This document shows positions 16,210-24,710 of a stretch of DNA of 64,000 bases, in pieces. Below the pieces are notes generated by a model. The model was given only the letters and a program-made list of their open reading frames with translations. It had not been told where the DNA came from and searched no databases. The position numbers and the translations under genes are program-made. Origin of the DNA: Mycolicibacterium austroafricanum (GTDB lineage: Bacteria; Actinomycetota; Actinomycetes; Mycobacteriales; Mycobacteriaceae); contig NZ_HG964457.1 in assembly GCF_000612725.1 (NCBI RefSeq), positions 62,001-126,000 on the forward strand. Reading direction: 5' to 3'. The first letter of the stretch is position 1. Every line of letters starts with the position of its first letter.

Positions 16210-17364
16210 TCAACGCGGGCCGGTGAGCCAGAGATCGTCGGTGGAGTCCGCGGGCGCCTGCGGGCCAGCCGCGGCGCCGGTCTGCAGCACCAGGTCGAAC
16301 GCCTCGGCCCGGATCCGACGGTCGGTGTACTGCAGGACCGTCACGCCGGCGCTGAACGGGCCGGTGATGATCTGGCCGACGGCCCCGCCGACCGAGAACA
16401 GCACCATCGAGATCATCGCCGCGGTCGTGGTCGCCGACGCGGTGAGCACCGCCTGCCCGCCGATGCTGAACGGGATCGACACCGCCCCCGCAATGAACTG
16501 GGCCACGATCGCCGCCAGCAGCCAGATCCCGAAAACCCGCCAGAAATCGCTCTTGATCAGCGCGAACGACCGCTTCACCGAGGTCACGATGTCGCGCCGC
16601 TCCAGCACGATGACTGCCGGCGCGAACGTCAGCATGACCGACACCCAGACCGCCGCCAGGATCGACGCGAGCACCAGCGGAGCGGCGATCAGGAACGCGG
16701 CGGGGCCGTCGATCACGGCCACCGCCAGCACGACGATCAGCAGCACGACCCCGAACCACACGATGAGAGCGAGCGTCTTGAGCACCGTGAACCCGATCAG
16801 CGCCCACAGTCGCGGGCGCAGCCGCCGCCACGCCTCGCCGATGGTGATGTCCGCGCCGAACACCGAACGCCCGATCACGACGGTCAGCAGGCCGCTGAGC
16901 AGCGTCGTCGACAGCCCGGTCGTGATCGCGGTGGCAAGGCTGGACGCCATCCAGCTGACCAGCACCTCGGTGGAGGCCTCGTCACCGTCCAGGGTTGAGG
17001 CGACCTGGCCGGTGAACGCGAACGGCCACAGCGACAGCAGCAGCGCGACGATCTGCGATGCGATCACCACGATCGCTGTAAGGCCCAGCGTCGCTTTGGG
17101 ATTGGTGCGGATGTAGGCCACCGCGCCGTTGAAGATGTCGGACAGCGTCAATGGGCGCAGCGGGACGACGCCGGGTTTGATGACCGGCGGCAGACCGAAC
17201 TGCGGAGGATATCCGGGCGCACCATAGCCAGGGGCGTAGCCGGGGGGGTGCCAGTACTGCGGCGGTGCGCCGTAGCCGGCGGGCGGGTAGCCCGGATACC
17301 CAGGTGCGGGATATCCGGGGGGTGGTGGCCCCGCCGGACCGTATCCGCCGGCGTTGTAGGTCAT
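16210..17364 (-). CDS. Multi-pass membrane protein with Pro/Gly/Tyr-rich N-terminus
   Basis: The 384-residue protein starts with a cytoplasmic proline/glycine/tyrosine-rich tail of about 65 residues (repeats such as PGYPAPGYPGYPP) and continues with about six membrane helices, resembling the glycerophosphodiesterase-type membrane domain family. It is the first gene of the minus-strand operon leading to DUF4129, DUF4350, moxR and DUF58. The ATG at 17364 is the start that includes the whole tail. Corresponds to Rv3689. Function unknown; the low-complexity tail may mediate protein contacts at the membrane. Confidence 0.87.
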   Translation of the reverse strand: MTYNAGGYGPAGPPPPGYPAPGYPGYPPAGYGAPPQYWHPPGYAPGYGAPGYPPQFGLPPVIKPGVVPLRPLTLSDIFNGAVAYIRTNPKATLGLTAIVVIASQIVALLLSLWPFAFTGQVASTLDGDEASTEVLVSWMASSLATAITTGLSTTLLSGLLTVVIGRSVFGADITIGEAWRRLRPRLWALIGFTVLKTLALIVWFGVVLLIVVLAVAVIDGPAAFLIAAPLVLASILAAVWVSVMLTFAPAVIVLERRDIVTSVKRSFALIKSDFWRVFGIWLLAAIVAQFIAGAVSIPFSIGGQAVLTASATTTAAMISMVLFSVGGAVGQIITGPFSAGVTVLQYTDRRIRAEAFDLVLQTGAAAGPQAPADSTDDLWLTGPR

Positions 17365-17459
17365 GATCACCATCCTGTCGATCGCCGACGGAATTGACAA
17401 CGTCGGCAGTCGCGAGGGGCCGCCCGTTTTGCTCCCTCAACCTCGGGTACCCGAGGCGC

Positions 17460-18446
17460 ATGACCCGTTTCGGCTACACCCTGATGACCGAGCAGAGCGG
17501 ACCGAAAGACCTTGTCAGCTATGCGGTGTCGGCAGAGCAAGTGGGCTTCGACTTCGAGGTGTCCAGCGACCACTACTTCCCGTGGCTGGCGTCGCAGGGC
17601 CACGCCCCGTATGCCTGGTCGGTGCTGGGAGCGGTGGCCCATGCCACCGACCGCGTCGAGTTGATGACGTACGTGACCTGCCCGACCATGCGGTATCACC
17701 CGGCGATCGTCGCGCAGAAGGCGGCGACGCTGCAGTTGCTCGCCGACGGCCGCTTCACCCTGGGCCTGGGCAGCGGCGAGAACCTCAACGAGCACGTCGT
17801 CGGCAAGGGCTGGCCCACCGTCGCGCGCCGCCACGCCATGCTCAGGGAGGCCATCCAGATCATCCGCGAGCTGCACTCCGGTGACATGGTCGACTGGAAA
17901 GGGGAGTACTTCGAGGTCGACTCCGCCCGGCTCTGGGACGTTCCCGAGGTGCCGGTACCCATCGCGGCGGCGGTCTCCGGCGACCGGTCGGTCGAGCAGT
18001 TCGCCCTGCTGGCCGACCACCTGATCGCCGTGGAACCTGACAAGGACCTCGTCGACTCCTGGCACGACGCGCGGCGCGCCACCGGACTGCCGGGTGAGGT
18101 GCGGGTGATCGGCCAGCTCCCGATCTGCTGGGACACCGACCGCGACGCCGCGATCGACCGCGCCCATGATCAGTTCCGCTGGTTCGCCGGCGGGTGGGCC
18201 GTCAACTCCGATCTGCCGACGACCGCGGGGTTCGACGGCGCCACGCAGTTCGTGCGCAAGGACGACGTCGCCGACTCCATCCCGTGCGGACCCGACCTCG
18301 ACGCCATCGTGGACGCGGTGCGCGAGTACCGGGAGGCCGGGTTCACCGACATCGCACTGATCCAGGTCGGTGGCGACAGCCAGGAAGCATTCCTGAAGGA
18401 AGCAGCGGCGCCGCTGCTGGACAAGCTCCGTTCCGCATCTCACTGA
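17460..18446 (+). CDS. LLM class F420-dependent oxidoreductase
   Basis: The 328-residue protein is a luciferase-like monooxygenase-fold enzyme of the F420-dependent group related to F420-dependent glucose-6-phosphate dehydrogenase (TIGR03557-type). Recognisable segments are SDHYFPW (residues 38-44), VTCPTMRYHPAIVAQKAATL and GSGENLNEHV. It probably transfers hydride between F420 and an unknown substrate in the cytoplasm. The ATG at 17460 begins MTRFGYTLMTEQ, matching the first beta strand of the family; the longer frame from 17394 adds unrelated residues. The next, very small acidic gene follows after 10 bp and may be co-transcribed. Confidence 0.9.
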   Translation: MTRFGYTLMTEQSGPKDLVSYAVSAEQVGFDFEVSSDHYFPWLASQGHAPYAWSVLGAVAHATDRVELMTYVTCPTMRYHPAIVAQKAATLQLLADGRFTLGLGSGENLNEHVVGKGWPTVARRHAMLREAIQIIRELHSGDMVDWKGEYFEVDSARLWDVPEVPVPIAAAVSGDRSVEQFALLADHLIAVEPDKDLVDSWHDARRATGLPGEVRVIGQLPICWDTDRDAAIDRAHDQFRWFAGGWAVNSDLPTTAGFDGATQFVRKDDVADSIPCGPDLDAIVDAVREYREAGFTDIALIQVGGDSQEAFLKEAAAPLLDKLRSASH

Positions 18447-18456
18447 GAGGCTCCAG

Positions 18457-18585
18457 ATGACCCGGGGTAAAGGCATTTATGACGACGAAGAGGGTTCGAC
18501 CGCGTCCAAGTCGGTCGACACCGAGAAGGATCCGGATCACGACACCCCCGACGTCGACAAGGACGCCGACGAACCGACCGCCTAA
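18457..18585 (+). CDS. Small acidic protein
   Basis: This 42-residue reading frame encodes MTRGKGIYDDEEGSTASKSV followed by a tail in which Asp and Glu alternate with Lys, Pro and Thr. The GAGGCTCC just upstream of the ATG is a plausible ribosome binding site, and the frame follows the F420-type gene after 10 bp. Strong acidity, codon-position GC bias and the tidy spacing favour a real gene. I believe similar tiny acidic proteins occur in other actinobacteria but cannot name a family. The stop overlaps by 4 bp the stop of the convergent PAP2 gene. Confidence 0.7.
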   Translation: MTRGKGIYDDEEGSTASKSVDTEKDPDHDTPDVDKDADEPTA

Positions 18586-19499
18586 CGGGCGGTGGTCAGA
18601 TCGCCTCGCCGCTTGGTCTCCAACCGGTACCAGGTCCACCAGAACAGCAGCGCGGCAAAGATCGAACCGGCCGCGGCGAGCCACTGCGCGCTGAGGAACA
18701 GCTGCCATTCGGTCGCCGCGTCGATGTCCTGTCGCAGCGACGCGAGCAGCGCCACCGCGCCGAGTGCCGCGCTCACCGCGCCGACGACGGTGACCAACCC
18801 GACGAAGACCGTCCGCAGCGTGAAGCGTGCCGCCCCTGGAGAGACGACCGCCCGGATGCGGTCGGTGCGGGCGAGGAACAGCGACGCCGCGCACGCCACC
18901 GCGAGAGCGACCGCGTCGGCGGCCAGGGTGTCCGACAACCGGTGCCACTGGGCGATCACCGTATAGGCGCCGATGCCGACCGCCCAGGTGAGCGCGAAGA
19001 ACATGGCCACCCCGCGGAACCGGTAGGGCATCACGATCAGCGTGGCGAACAGCACCGACATCGCGGCGGTGGTATGTCCGCTGGGCAACGTGTTGGCCAG
19101 GTACTCATCGGTCGGTAACAGGTCAGGACGTTGCAGCACAACGTATTTCAGGATCTGGGTGACGGCCTGGCTGCCCAGGATGACCGCCATCGCGGCCATG
19201 GCGAGGTTGGCCTGTCTGCGCAGCAGCCCGATGACGCCGACGAGCACGGTCGCCGCGACCAGCGACGTCACCGTGATGGTGTCGAGGAGGCTTCTGGCCG
19301 CGAGGAACGCCCGCGGGTCGACCTGGTCGGCGCCGTAGAGCGCGGCGTTCTCGACCGCTTGGCCGGTCGTGGTGCGCACGGCCAGCCAGTAGACCGCGAT
19401 CAGGAACAGCGTGGCGCAGATCAGGGTCAGTGTCCATCGGCGCCGCGCGGAACGGAGCGCCGGCGTCGTAAAGTCCGGGTGACGTGGATCGGTCTGCAC
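18582..19499 (-). CDS. PAP2-type phosphatase family membrane protein
   Basis: The 305-residue membrane protein carries the PAP2 phosphatase signature: KYVVLQRPD (motif 1), PSGHT (motif 2) and a QWHRLSD segment at the motif 3 position. Some seven membrane helices can be seen. Members dephosphorylate lipid phosphates such as phosphatidic acid or undecaprenyl pyrophosphate at the membrane. The ATG at 19499 gives a short cytoplasmic N-terminus before the first helix (about 22-42). It follows the restriction-modification pair on the same strand with a 24-bp gap. Confidence 0.85.
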   Translation of the reverse strand: MQTDPRHPDFTTPALRSARRRWTLTLICATLFLIAVYWLAVRTTTGQAVENAALYGADQVDPRAFLAARSLLDTITVTSLVAATVLVGVIGLLRRQANLAMAAMAVILGSQAVTQILKYVVLQRPDLLPTDEYLANTLPSGHTTAAMSVLFATLIVMPYRFRGVAMFFALTWAVGIGAYTVIAQWHRLSDTLAADAVALAVACAASLFLARTDRIRAVVSPGAARFTLRTVFVGLVTVVGAVSAALGAVALLASLRQDIDAATEWQLFLSAQWLAAAGSIFAALLFWWTWYRLETKRRGDLTTAR

Positions 19500-19523
19500 G
19501 GGTGCAAGATCCTCTCATGCCGG

Positions 19524-20519
19524 TCAGCCGACTGCTCGGCTGCGCCGCAGCCGCGCCTCCTCGTGCTGGGTGATGTTCGAGTTGTCCATCACGATCGTCA
19601 GCATCACCTCGAAAAACCGGGCCGGGCTGAGTTCATCGGGTACCAGGTCGGTGCGCAGGGTCACGTCCGGCAGCGCCGCGAGCTGGGTGGCCGTGTCGGC
19701 CGTCGACTCCCTGTCGACGTCCTCGATGTCGACGTCGAAGAGGTCGAGGACCGCGTCGTCGGGCTCGGGCGGTCCGAGGTCGGGGATCAGTGGTTCGCCA
19801 ACCCATTCGGGTACGACGAGCGCGCACGCATCGTAGGCGTCCTCCTCCCTGCCCAGTTTGGTGAGCAGGTCGACGATCCAGTCGAACTGCCTGCGCTCCT
19901 CGGTGTAGGCGGTCGAGCGCAGGGAGTACATGAAACCCAGCGCCGCCAGCGGGTGGCGCAGCGCCAGGTTCTTGGCGTCGCCGTAGGACTCCTCGACACG
20001 GTTGGCGGCGTTCTTGCCGAACGACGAGTCCATCCGCTTGGTCGAGATCAGCAGCTCCGGGCCGGTCTGCCAGGACGACATGATGACGTCGACCTGCTTG
20101 AAGTAGTTCTTTCCGGCGATGTTGGCCGAGGCGGCCCCGACCCCTCCGGTGGCCGCGCCCTTGCGCAGCCGAGCCAGCAGTTCGTCGCGGCCGGCGTTCT
20201 TCGGGACGGACTTGATGAACGCGAGCACGTCACGGTCGACGACCCGCGGCGCTTCGGCGCGCGGCCACACCGCGTCGGGGTCCAGCCCGGCGCGGCGCAG
20301 TTCGTAGGCAACCCACACGTCGAGGGCCAGGGCGGGCACCCCCGACCGGCTCTCGGCGCCCAGCAGCAGCGGCACCGCGAGCAGCTTGCGCAGGGTGGCG
20401 TAGTCCGGGGCGAAGGTCCCGTCGGCCTTCCACGGGTTGACCGTCCTGAACGGCGACTGGTCGACGAGAGCGTCGAACAACGGCCATGCCAGTGACTTCG
20501 CGCTGGGTTTACTTGCCAC
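19524..20519 (-). CDS. Probable type II restriction endonuclease subunit
   Basis: The 331-residue protein overlaps the 3' end of an N6-adenine DNA methyltransferase gene by 11 bp, the arrangement of a type II restriction-modification operon. I do not recognise a named family with certainty. A segment from Asp144 (QVDVIMSSW) to PELLISTKRM with Lys161 could be a degenerate PD-(D/E)xK catalytic core. A conserved-looking block follows (SSFGKNAANRVEESYGDAKN), as in nucleases of the XamI/SalI type, but this is only resemblance. Codon use and GC content do not differ obviously from the neighbours. The context is the main basis for the call. Confidence 0.65.
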   Translation of the reverse strand: MASKPSAKSLAWPLFDALVDQSPFRTVNPWKADGTFAPDYATLRKLLAVPLLLGAESRSGVPALALDVWVAYELRRAGLDPDAVWPRAEAPRVVDRDVLAFIKSVPKNAGRDELLARLRKGAATGGVGAASANIAGKNYFKQVDVIMSSWQTGPELLISTKRMDSSFGKNAANRVEESYGDAKNLALRHPLAALGFMYSLRSTAYTEERRQFDWIVDLLTKLGREEDAYDACALVVPEWVGEPLIPDLGPPEPDDAVLDLFDVDIEDVDRESTADTATQLAALPDVTLRTDLVPDELSPARFFEVMLTIVMDNSNITQHEEARLRRSRAVG

Positions 20520-22167
20520 CGTGGGCTTTTCCGACTTTTCCTCGGGTGATGCGACGTGCGGTGAGGCCGGCGTGGTCGCGGCGGACCGCGCGCAGCGCGC
20601 GCTCGGACAGGGTCGACGTGCCGAGTAGCAGCACCTCGTCGACCAGGGCGACGGCGTCGAGCAGGCGGGCGTCGCGCAGGCAGGTGGCGACCGCGGGGCG
20701 GATACGGCGGAGCTGATCGGCGTTGCGGCGCACCAGGTCCGGCGACGGTACCGGGAGAACGTCGGCTTCGCGTGGCTCGATCTTCAGCATCCCACCACCG
20801 TAGGCGCGGCCCACCGTCTCGGCGCCAAGCAGGGTCACCGAGTTCAGCGACGCCAGCGGCAACAGGTTCATGCCGTCCTGGCGGAACTCGTCGCGCAGAT
20901 ACACGCCGTGCACCGAATTGAGGTGATGCGTGCGGGCGCGGTTGCTGGTCAGCCGTGGCGTGTCGGCATTCATGTAGGTCAGGAACAGGTCCGCGGGCCG
21001 CAGATACGGCACCCGCCACCACGGAGTGCGGACCCGGCATTTGTAGGCGCGGTGCACGTCGAGGTCCTCACCGGAGGCGATGTAGTGCCAACCGGCGGGG
21101 GACGGCTCGTCGGCCGGGCGGAACAGGTACGTCGACCGGCCTTCCTCGCCGAGTGCGCGCAGCGCCTTCGGTGTCAGGGCCAGACCGCGCAGATGCCGCG
21201 ACCCCGGCGGGGACAGCGGGATCAGATCGGACGGCGCCAGCCCCAGCGCATCCACCTTGTCCGGCGAGAGCGTGAAGAAGCGGTTGCTGCCGGTGACCAT
21301 GCCCAGAGTGGTGTCGCCCCAGGTCTCCAGGAAGGTGAACGCGTCGCCGCGCACCGCCGAGTCGAACGCCGACAGGCCAGCCGCCGACATCAGACCGGCC
21401 GACCACTTGGCGCCGTTGCCGGGCGGGCTCCAGCGCCGCGACCCGGTGAGCCGGGCGAGGCCGGCGGCGTCGCGGACCTGGGACAGCCGCATGTGGGTGG
21501 CGCCCCGGCCACCGTCGGGCTGGTAGCCGTCGGCCAGCAGGAGCACCACCTCCTCCAGCACGCCGGGGAACACGCGCTCGTCGAACAGCACCAGGCCGAC
21601 CTGTCCGAAGTGGTCCATCAGGTACTGGCGCACCCCGGCGGCGTAGTTGACGCTCAGCAGTTCGGCGGGCAGCACCAGGCCCAGCCGACCGCCCGGGCGC
21701 AGGTGCAGCGCGGAATGCACGGTGAACGCCGCCCACGACGAGGCGAGGTTGGACAGGGCGACGCCCGCGCGCAGCGCCGCCTGCCGGGCCCGGGCGCGGG
21801 CCTCCCCGACGAAATCCTGATAGCGGACGTACGGCGGGTTGCCGACGACCGCGTCGTAGCTGCCGAACTCGGCGTGGGAGAAGAAATCCCGCGAATGGAT
21901 TGTCGCGTCGATGCCCCGCGCCCGCAGGCTGCGCTGGGACTCCTCGGCGGAGTCGGGGTGGATCTCGACCCCGACCAGCGGACCGGTGTGGCCGCCCCGC
22001 TGCCCGATCTCGTGCAGGAAAACGGCTTCGCCGCAGGATGGTTCGAGCACGGAGTGCTCGGGGTGGCGCACTGCCCAGTCGGTCAGGAACCGCGCCACCG
22101 GCGTCGGGGTGAAGAACGCGCCGCGCGCCTTGCGCAGGTCAGCGTTGTCACCGGGAAGCATGCGCAT
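20509..22167 (-). CDS. N6-adenine DNA methyltransferase (type II, gamma class)
   Basis: The 552-residue protein is a DNA adenine methyltransferase of the M.TaqI/Eco57I type. The AdoMet-binding motif LEPSCGEAVFL is at residues 41-51 and the catalytic NPPY at 110-113, followed by a long target-recognition region and a C-terminal helical part. It methylates adenine N6 in an unknown recognition sequence to protect the host from the partner nuclease encoded immediately downstream. It could be related to the mycobacterial MamA methyltransferase, which is of similar size; I cannot confirm this. Two ATGs (22167 and 22161) are possible. The gene lies 118 bp from tRNA-Pro, a common landing site for such modules. 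Confidence 0.88.
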   Translation of the reverse strand: MRMLPGDNADLRKARGAFFTPTPVARFLTDWAVRHPEHSVLEPSCGEAVFLHEIGQRGGHTGPLVGVEIHPDSAEESQRSLRARGIDATIHSRDFFSHAEFGSYDAVVGNPPYVRYQDFVGEARARARQAALRAGVALSNLASSWAAFTVHSALHLRPGGRLGLVLPAELLSVNYAAGVRQYLMDHFGQVGLVLFDERVFPGVLEEVVLLLADGYQPDGGRGATHMRLSQVRDAAGLARLTGSRRWSPPGNGAKWSAGLMSAAGLSAFDSAVRGDAFTFLETWGDTTLGMVTGSNRFFTLSPDKVDALGLAPSDLIPLSPPGSRHLRGLALTPKALRALGEEGRSTYLFRPADEPSPAGWHYIASGEDLDVHRAYKCRVRTPWWRVPYLRPADLFLTYMNADTPRLTSNRARTHHLNSVHGVYLRDEFRQDGMNLLPLASLNSVTLLGAETVGRAYGGGMLKIEPREADVLPVPSPDLVRRNADQLRRIRPAVATCLRDARLLDAVALVDEVLLLGTSTLSERALRAVRRDHAGLTARRITRGKVGKAHGGK

Positions 22168-22230
22168 ATCGTGCCGCAGCGCACCGACACCGCACCGCTG
22201 ACCCGCCGACGCCCGGCCGGGTCAGCAACG

Positions 22231-22265
22231 CAAGAAGGCCCTGAACCGGGTAACCGGTCAGGGCC
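22231..22265 (-). terminator. Intrinsic terminator after tRNA-Pro
   Basis: On the minus strand a stem GGCCCTGACCGG pairs with CCGGTTCAGGGCC (one bulged base) with a TTAC-type loop at 22237-22265, followed by the T-rich TTCTTGCG. It sits about 21 nt beyond the tRNA 3' end. Confidence 0.75.
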
Positions 22266-22285
22266 TCTCACTGCGAACACACGAG

Positions 22286-22359
22286 TCGGGGTGGCGGGAT
22301 TCGAACCCACGACCTCTTCGTCCCGAACGAAGCACGCTACCAAGCTGCGCCACACCCCG
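22286..22359 (-). tRNA. tRNA-Pro (anticodon CGG)
   Basis: Read on the minus strand, the 74-nt sequence folds as a tRNA: acceptor stem CGGGGTG/CACCCCG, TTCGAAT in the T loop, and anticodon stem CTTCG/CGAAG enclosing the loop TTCGGGA with anticodon CGG, which reads CCG. Discriminator A is at 22286; CCA is not encoded. A promoter lies just upstream and a terminator downstream. Confidence 0.95.
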
Positions 22360-22375
22360 CGTGAAGCCACGACAG

Positions 22376-22404
22376 CGTATCGCACCGGGCACCGAAGAAG
22401 CCAA
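22376..22404 (-). promoter_or_regulatory. Promoter of tRNA-Pro
   Basis: On the minus strand TTGGCT (22404-22399) and GATACG (22381-22376) are separated by 17 bp, placing transcription start about 10 nt before the tRNA 5' end. Confidence 0.6.
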
Positions 22405-22500
22405 ACGCCCAATTGTGACGCGACACACCGAGGGATGGATCGGGACTGTCGGTGGCGTTGTACACACTGACAGACACAGACCGACGAAACGGGGCGAGAC

Positions 22501-22698
22501 ATGACCGGATTGGGTGCATCGATCTACCTGGGCTTCTTCGCGCTGGCGGCCCTGTGGCTGTTCCTGACCTCCGACGGTCCGCTCACCCGTCGTTCAGACG
22601 ATCAGGGCCAGCGTCCGGACCGCTCGAACTCCGACAGCACGCCGGCCGATTCCGCCGGTTCGATGCCGTGGCTGGTCAGCCACTCGTCGCAGAAGTAG
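22501..22698 (+). CDS. Possible small membrane protein
   Basis: The 65-residue frame begins [20 protein letters not shown], a convincing single membrane helix, and continues with a polar Ser/Asp-rich tail. GGGGCGAG lies at a reasonable distance before the ATG. The second half is antisense to the 3' end of cds1 (ends 22602), so the tail could be a shadow of that gene. The first 33 codons lie in otherwise unexplained intergenic DNA. No family recognised. Confidence 0.4.
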   Translation: MTGLGASIYLGFFALAALWLFLTSDGPLTRRSDDQGQRPDRSNSDSTPADSAGSMPWLVSHSSQK

Positions 22699-23693
22699 GT
22701 GTCCGCGTAGCGGTCGCCGCTGTCGGCCAGCAGGGTCACCACGGACCCGCTGCAGCCCTGGGCGGCCATCTCCGCAAGTAACCCGAACGCCCCCCAGATG
22801 TTGGTGCCCGTGGACGGCCCGACCCGCCGCCCGAGGACCCGGCTCACGTGGTGCGCGGCGGCCACCGAACCGCTGTCGGGCACCGAGATCATGCGGTCCA
22901 CCACGCCCGGGATGAACGACGGTTCCACCCGCGGCCGCCCGATGCCCTCGATGCGCGACGACGCAGCGGTCACCACGTCGGGGTCCCCGCTCTGATACGA
23001 CGGGTAGAACGCGGAGTTCTCCGGATCGACCACACACAGCCGGGTGGGGTGGCGCCGGTACCGCAGATAGCGGCCGATGGTGGCGCTGGTGCCGCCGGTG
23101 CCGGCGCCCACCACGATCCACTCCGGCACCGGATGGGTCTCCTGACCCATCTGCTGGAAGATCGACTCGGCGATGTTGTTGTTTCCCCGCCAGTCGGTGG
23201 CCCGCTCGGCGTTGGTGAACTGGTCGAGGTAGTGCCCGCCGGTCTCCTCGGCCAGCCGCTGCGCCTCGTCGTACACCTGCGCCGACTCGTCGACGAAATG
23301 GCAACGCCCGCCTTGGGATTCGATCAACGCGACCTTCGACGAACTCGTCGACGCCGGCATCACCGCGATGAACGGCAGCCCCAGCATGGCCGCGAAGTAC
23401 GCTTCCGACACCGCCGTCGACCCCGACGACGCCTCGATCACCGTGGTGTCCTCGCCGATCCACCCGTTGCACAGCGCATAGAGGAACAGCGACCGCGCCA
23501 GCCGGTGCTTGAGGCTGCCGGTGATGTGGGTGGTCTCGTCCTTCAGGTACAGCGCGACATCGGCCGACCAGCACGCGGGCAGCGGATAGCGCAGCAGATG
23601 CGTGTCAGCGCTGCGGTGCGCGTCGGCCTCGATCAGCCGGACCGCGTTGTCGACCCATGCCCGCGACTGACGACACGGACCCGACGGGCTCAC
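22602..23693 (-). CDS. cds1: PLP-dependent cysteine desulfhydrase / cysteine synthase family
   Basis: The 363-residue protein is a fold-type II PLP enzyme; Lys62 in TGSLKHR is the cofactor lysine and [10 protein letters not shown] is the phosphate-binding loop. By position and family it is the counterpart of Rv3684, reported as the L-cysteine desulfhydrase Cds1, which degrades cysteine to H2S, ammonia and pyruvate. The GTG at 23693 overlaps the stop of the metallophosphatase gene (GTGA) and gives a family-like N-terminus ([14 protein letters not shown]). The two genes are therefore probably co-translated. Confidence 0.88.
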   Translation of the reverse strand: MSPSGPCRQSRAWVDNAVRLIEADAHRSADTHLLRYPLPACWSADVALYLKDETTHITGSLKHRLARSLFLYALCNGWIGEDTTVIEASSGSTAVSEAYFAAMLGLPFIAVMPASTSSSKVALIESQGGRCHFVDESAQVYDEAQRLAEETGGHYLDQFTNAERATDWRGNNNIAESIFQQMGQETHPVPEWIVVGAGTGGTSATIGRYLRYRRHPTRLCVVDPENSAFYPSYQSGDPDVVTAASSRIEGIGRPRVEPSFIPGVVDRMISVPDSGSVAAAHHVSRVLGRRVGPSTGTNIWGAFGLLAEMAAQGCSGSVVTLLADSGDRYADTYFCDEWLTSHGIEPAESAGVLSEFERSGRWP

Positions 23694-24664
23694 CGCGCCG
23701 ATACGGTCGGGCTCGAGTGTCCGGCCCGCGATCCCAGATCGGAACCGCCGGTCGGCGCCGCCACCAGCGTCAGCATCGTCGCCTCCGGCCTGCAGCAGAA
23801 CCGCAGCGGAGCATACGGCGACGTGCCGAGACCCGCCGACACGTGCAACTGCGTGCGCGCACCCCAGCGGGACGGGCCCTTTGCCCGGGACCGGTCCAGG
23901 TCGCAGTTGGTGACGATCGCTCCGTAGAACGGCAGGCACAGCTGGCCGCCGTGGGTGTGCCCCGCCATCACCAGCTGGTAGCCGTCGGCGGCGAACCGGT
24001 CCAGCACGCGCGGCTCGGGGGAGTGGGTCAAACCCAGCGTCAGGTTGGCCGTCGGGCTCGCCGGCCCTGCGATGGTTTCGTAGCGGTCCCGCTTCAGGTG
24101 CGGGTCGTCGACACCGGCCGCCGCGATGTGCAGCCCGGCCACCTCGAACTCGCGGCGGGTGTGCGTCATGTCGAGCCAACCGCGCTCGGTGAACGCCGCG
24201 CGCAGGTCCTGCCAGGGCAACGGCTCCCCGTGGATCCGGTGGCCGGGGTTGGTCAGGTAGTTGGCGGGGTTCTTCAGGCGCGGGGCGAAATAGTCGTTGC
24301 TGCCGAAGACGAAGACGCCGGGAACCGAAAGCAGATCACCGAGCGCCTGCACCACCGAGGGCACCGCCTTGGGGTGCGCCAGGTTGTCGCCGGTGTTGAC
24401 CACGAAATCGGGTTGCCAGCGCGCCAGGTCGCGCACCCAGGCCTGCTTACGCCGCTGCGTGGGACGCATGTGCAGGTCGCTGATGTGCAGGACCTTCAGC
24501 GGGGAGGACCCCGGGGAGAGCACCGGCATCGTCGCCTCGCGCACGACGAAGGCGTTGCGCTCGATCAGCGACGCGTAGCCGATACCCGCGACGAGCGTGC
24601 CCAGGGAAGCGGCAGCGGTGGCCTTGAGTATCGAACCCGGTGAACCAGAAGGCACAGAAGGCAT
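23690..24664 (-). CDS. Metallophosphoesterase
   Basis: The 324-residue protein has the calcineurin-like phosphoesterase motifs in order: ISDLHM (D-x-H), NTGDN, GSND, and GHTHGGQ near residue 235. An N-terminal hydrophobic segment (about residues 12-32) suggests membrane anchoring with the active domain outside or facing the membrane, as in YkuE-type enzymes. It lies between ponA2 and cds1 on the same strand, as Rv3683 does in M. tuberculosis. Substrate unknown, possibly lipid-linked phosphates. Confidence 0.9.
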   Translation of the reverse strand: MPSVPSGSPGSILKATAAASLGTLVAGIGYASLIERNAFVVREATMPVLSPGSSPLKVLHISDLHMRPTQRRKQAWVRDLARWQPDFVVNTGDNLAHPKAVPSVVQALGDLLSVPGVFVFGSNDYFAPRLKNPANYLTNPGHRIHGEPLPWQDLRAAFTERGWLDMTHTRREFEVAGLHIAAAGVDDPHLKRDRYETIAGPASPTANLTLGLTHSPEPRVLDRFAADGYQLVMAGHTHGGQLCLPFYGAIVTNCDLDRSRAKGPSRWGARTQLHVSAGLGTSPYAPLRFCCRPEATMLTLVAAPTGGSDLGSRAGHSSPTVSAR

Positions 24665-24710
24665 TCTCCCAGCCTATCGCTACTCGCGGGTTGCCACCGA
24701 ACCTCCGGGC

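Noticed and set aside
22258-22502. Frames over tRNA-Pro on the minus strand (GVAQLGSVLRSGRRGRGFES type)
   Set aside because: The sequence is the translated tRNA itself.
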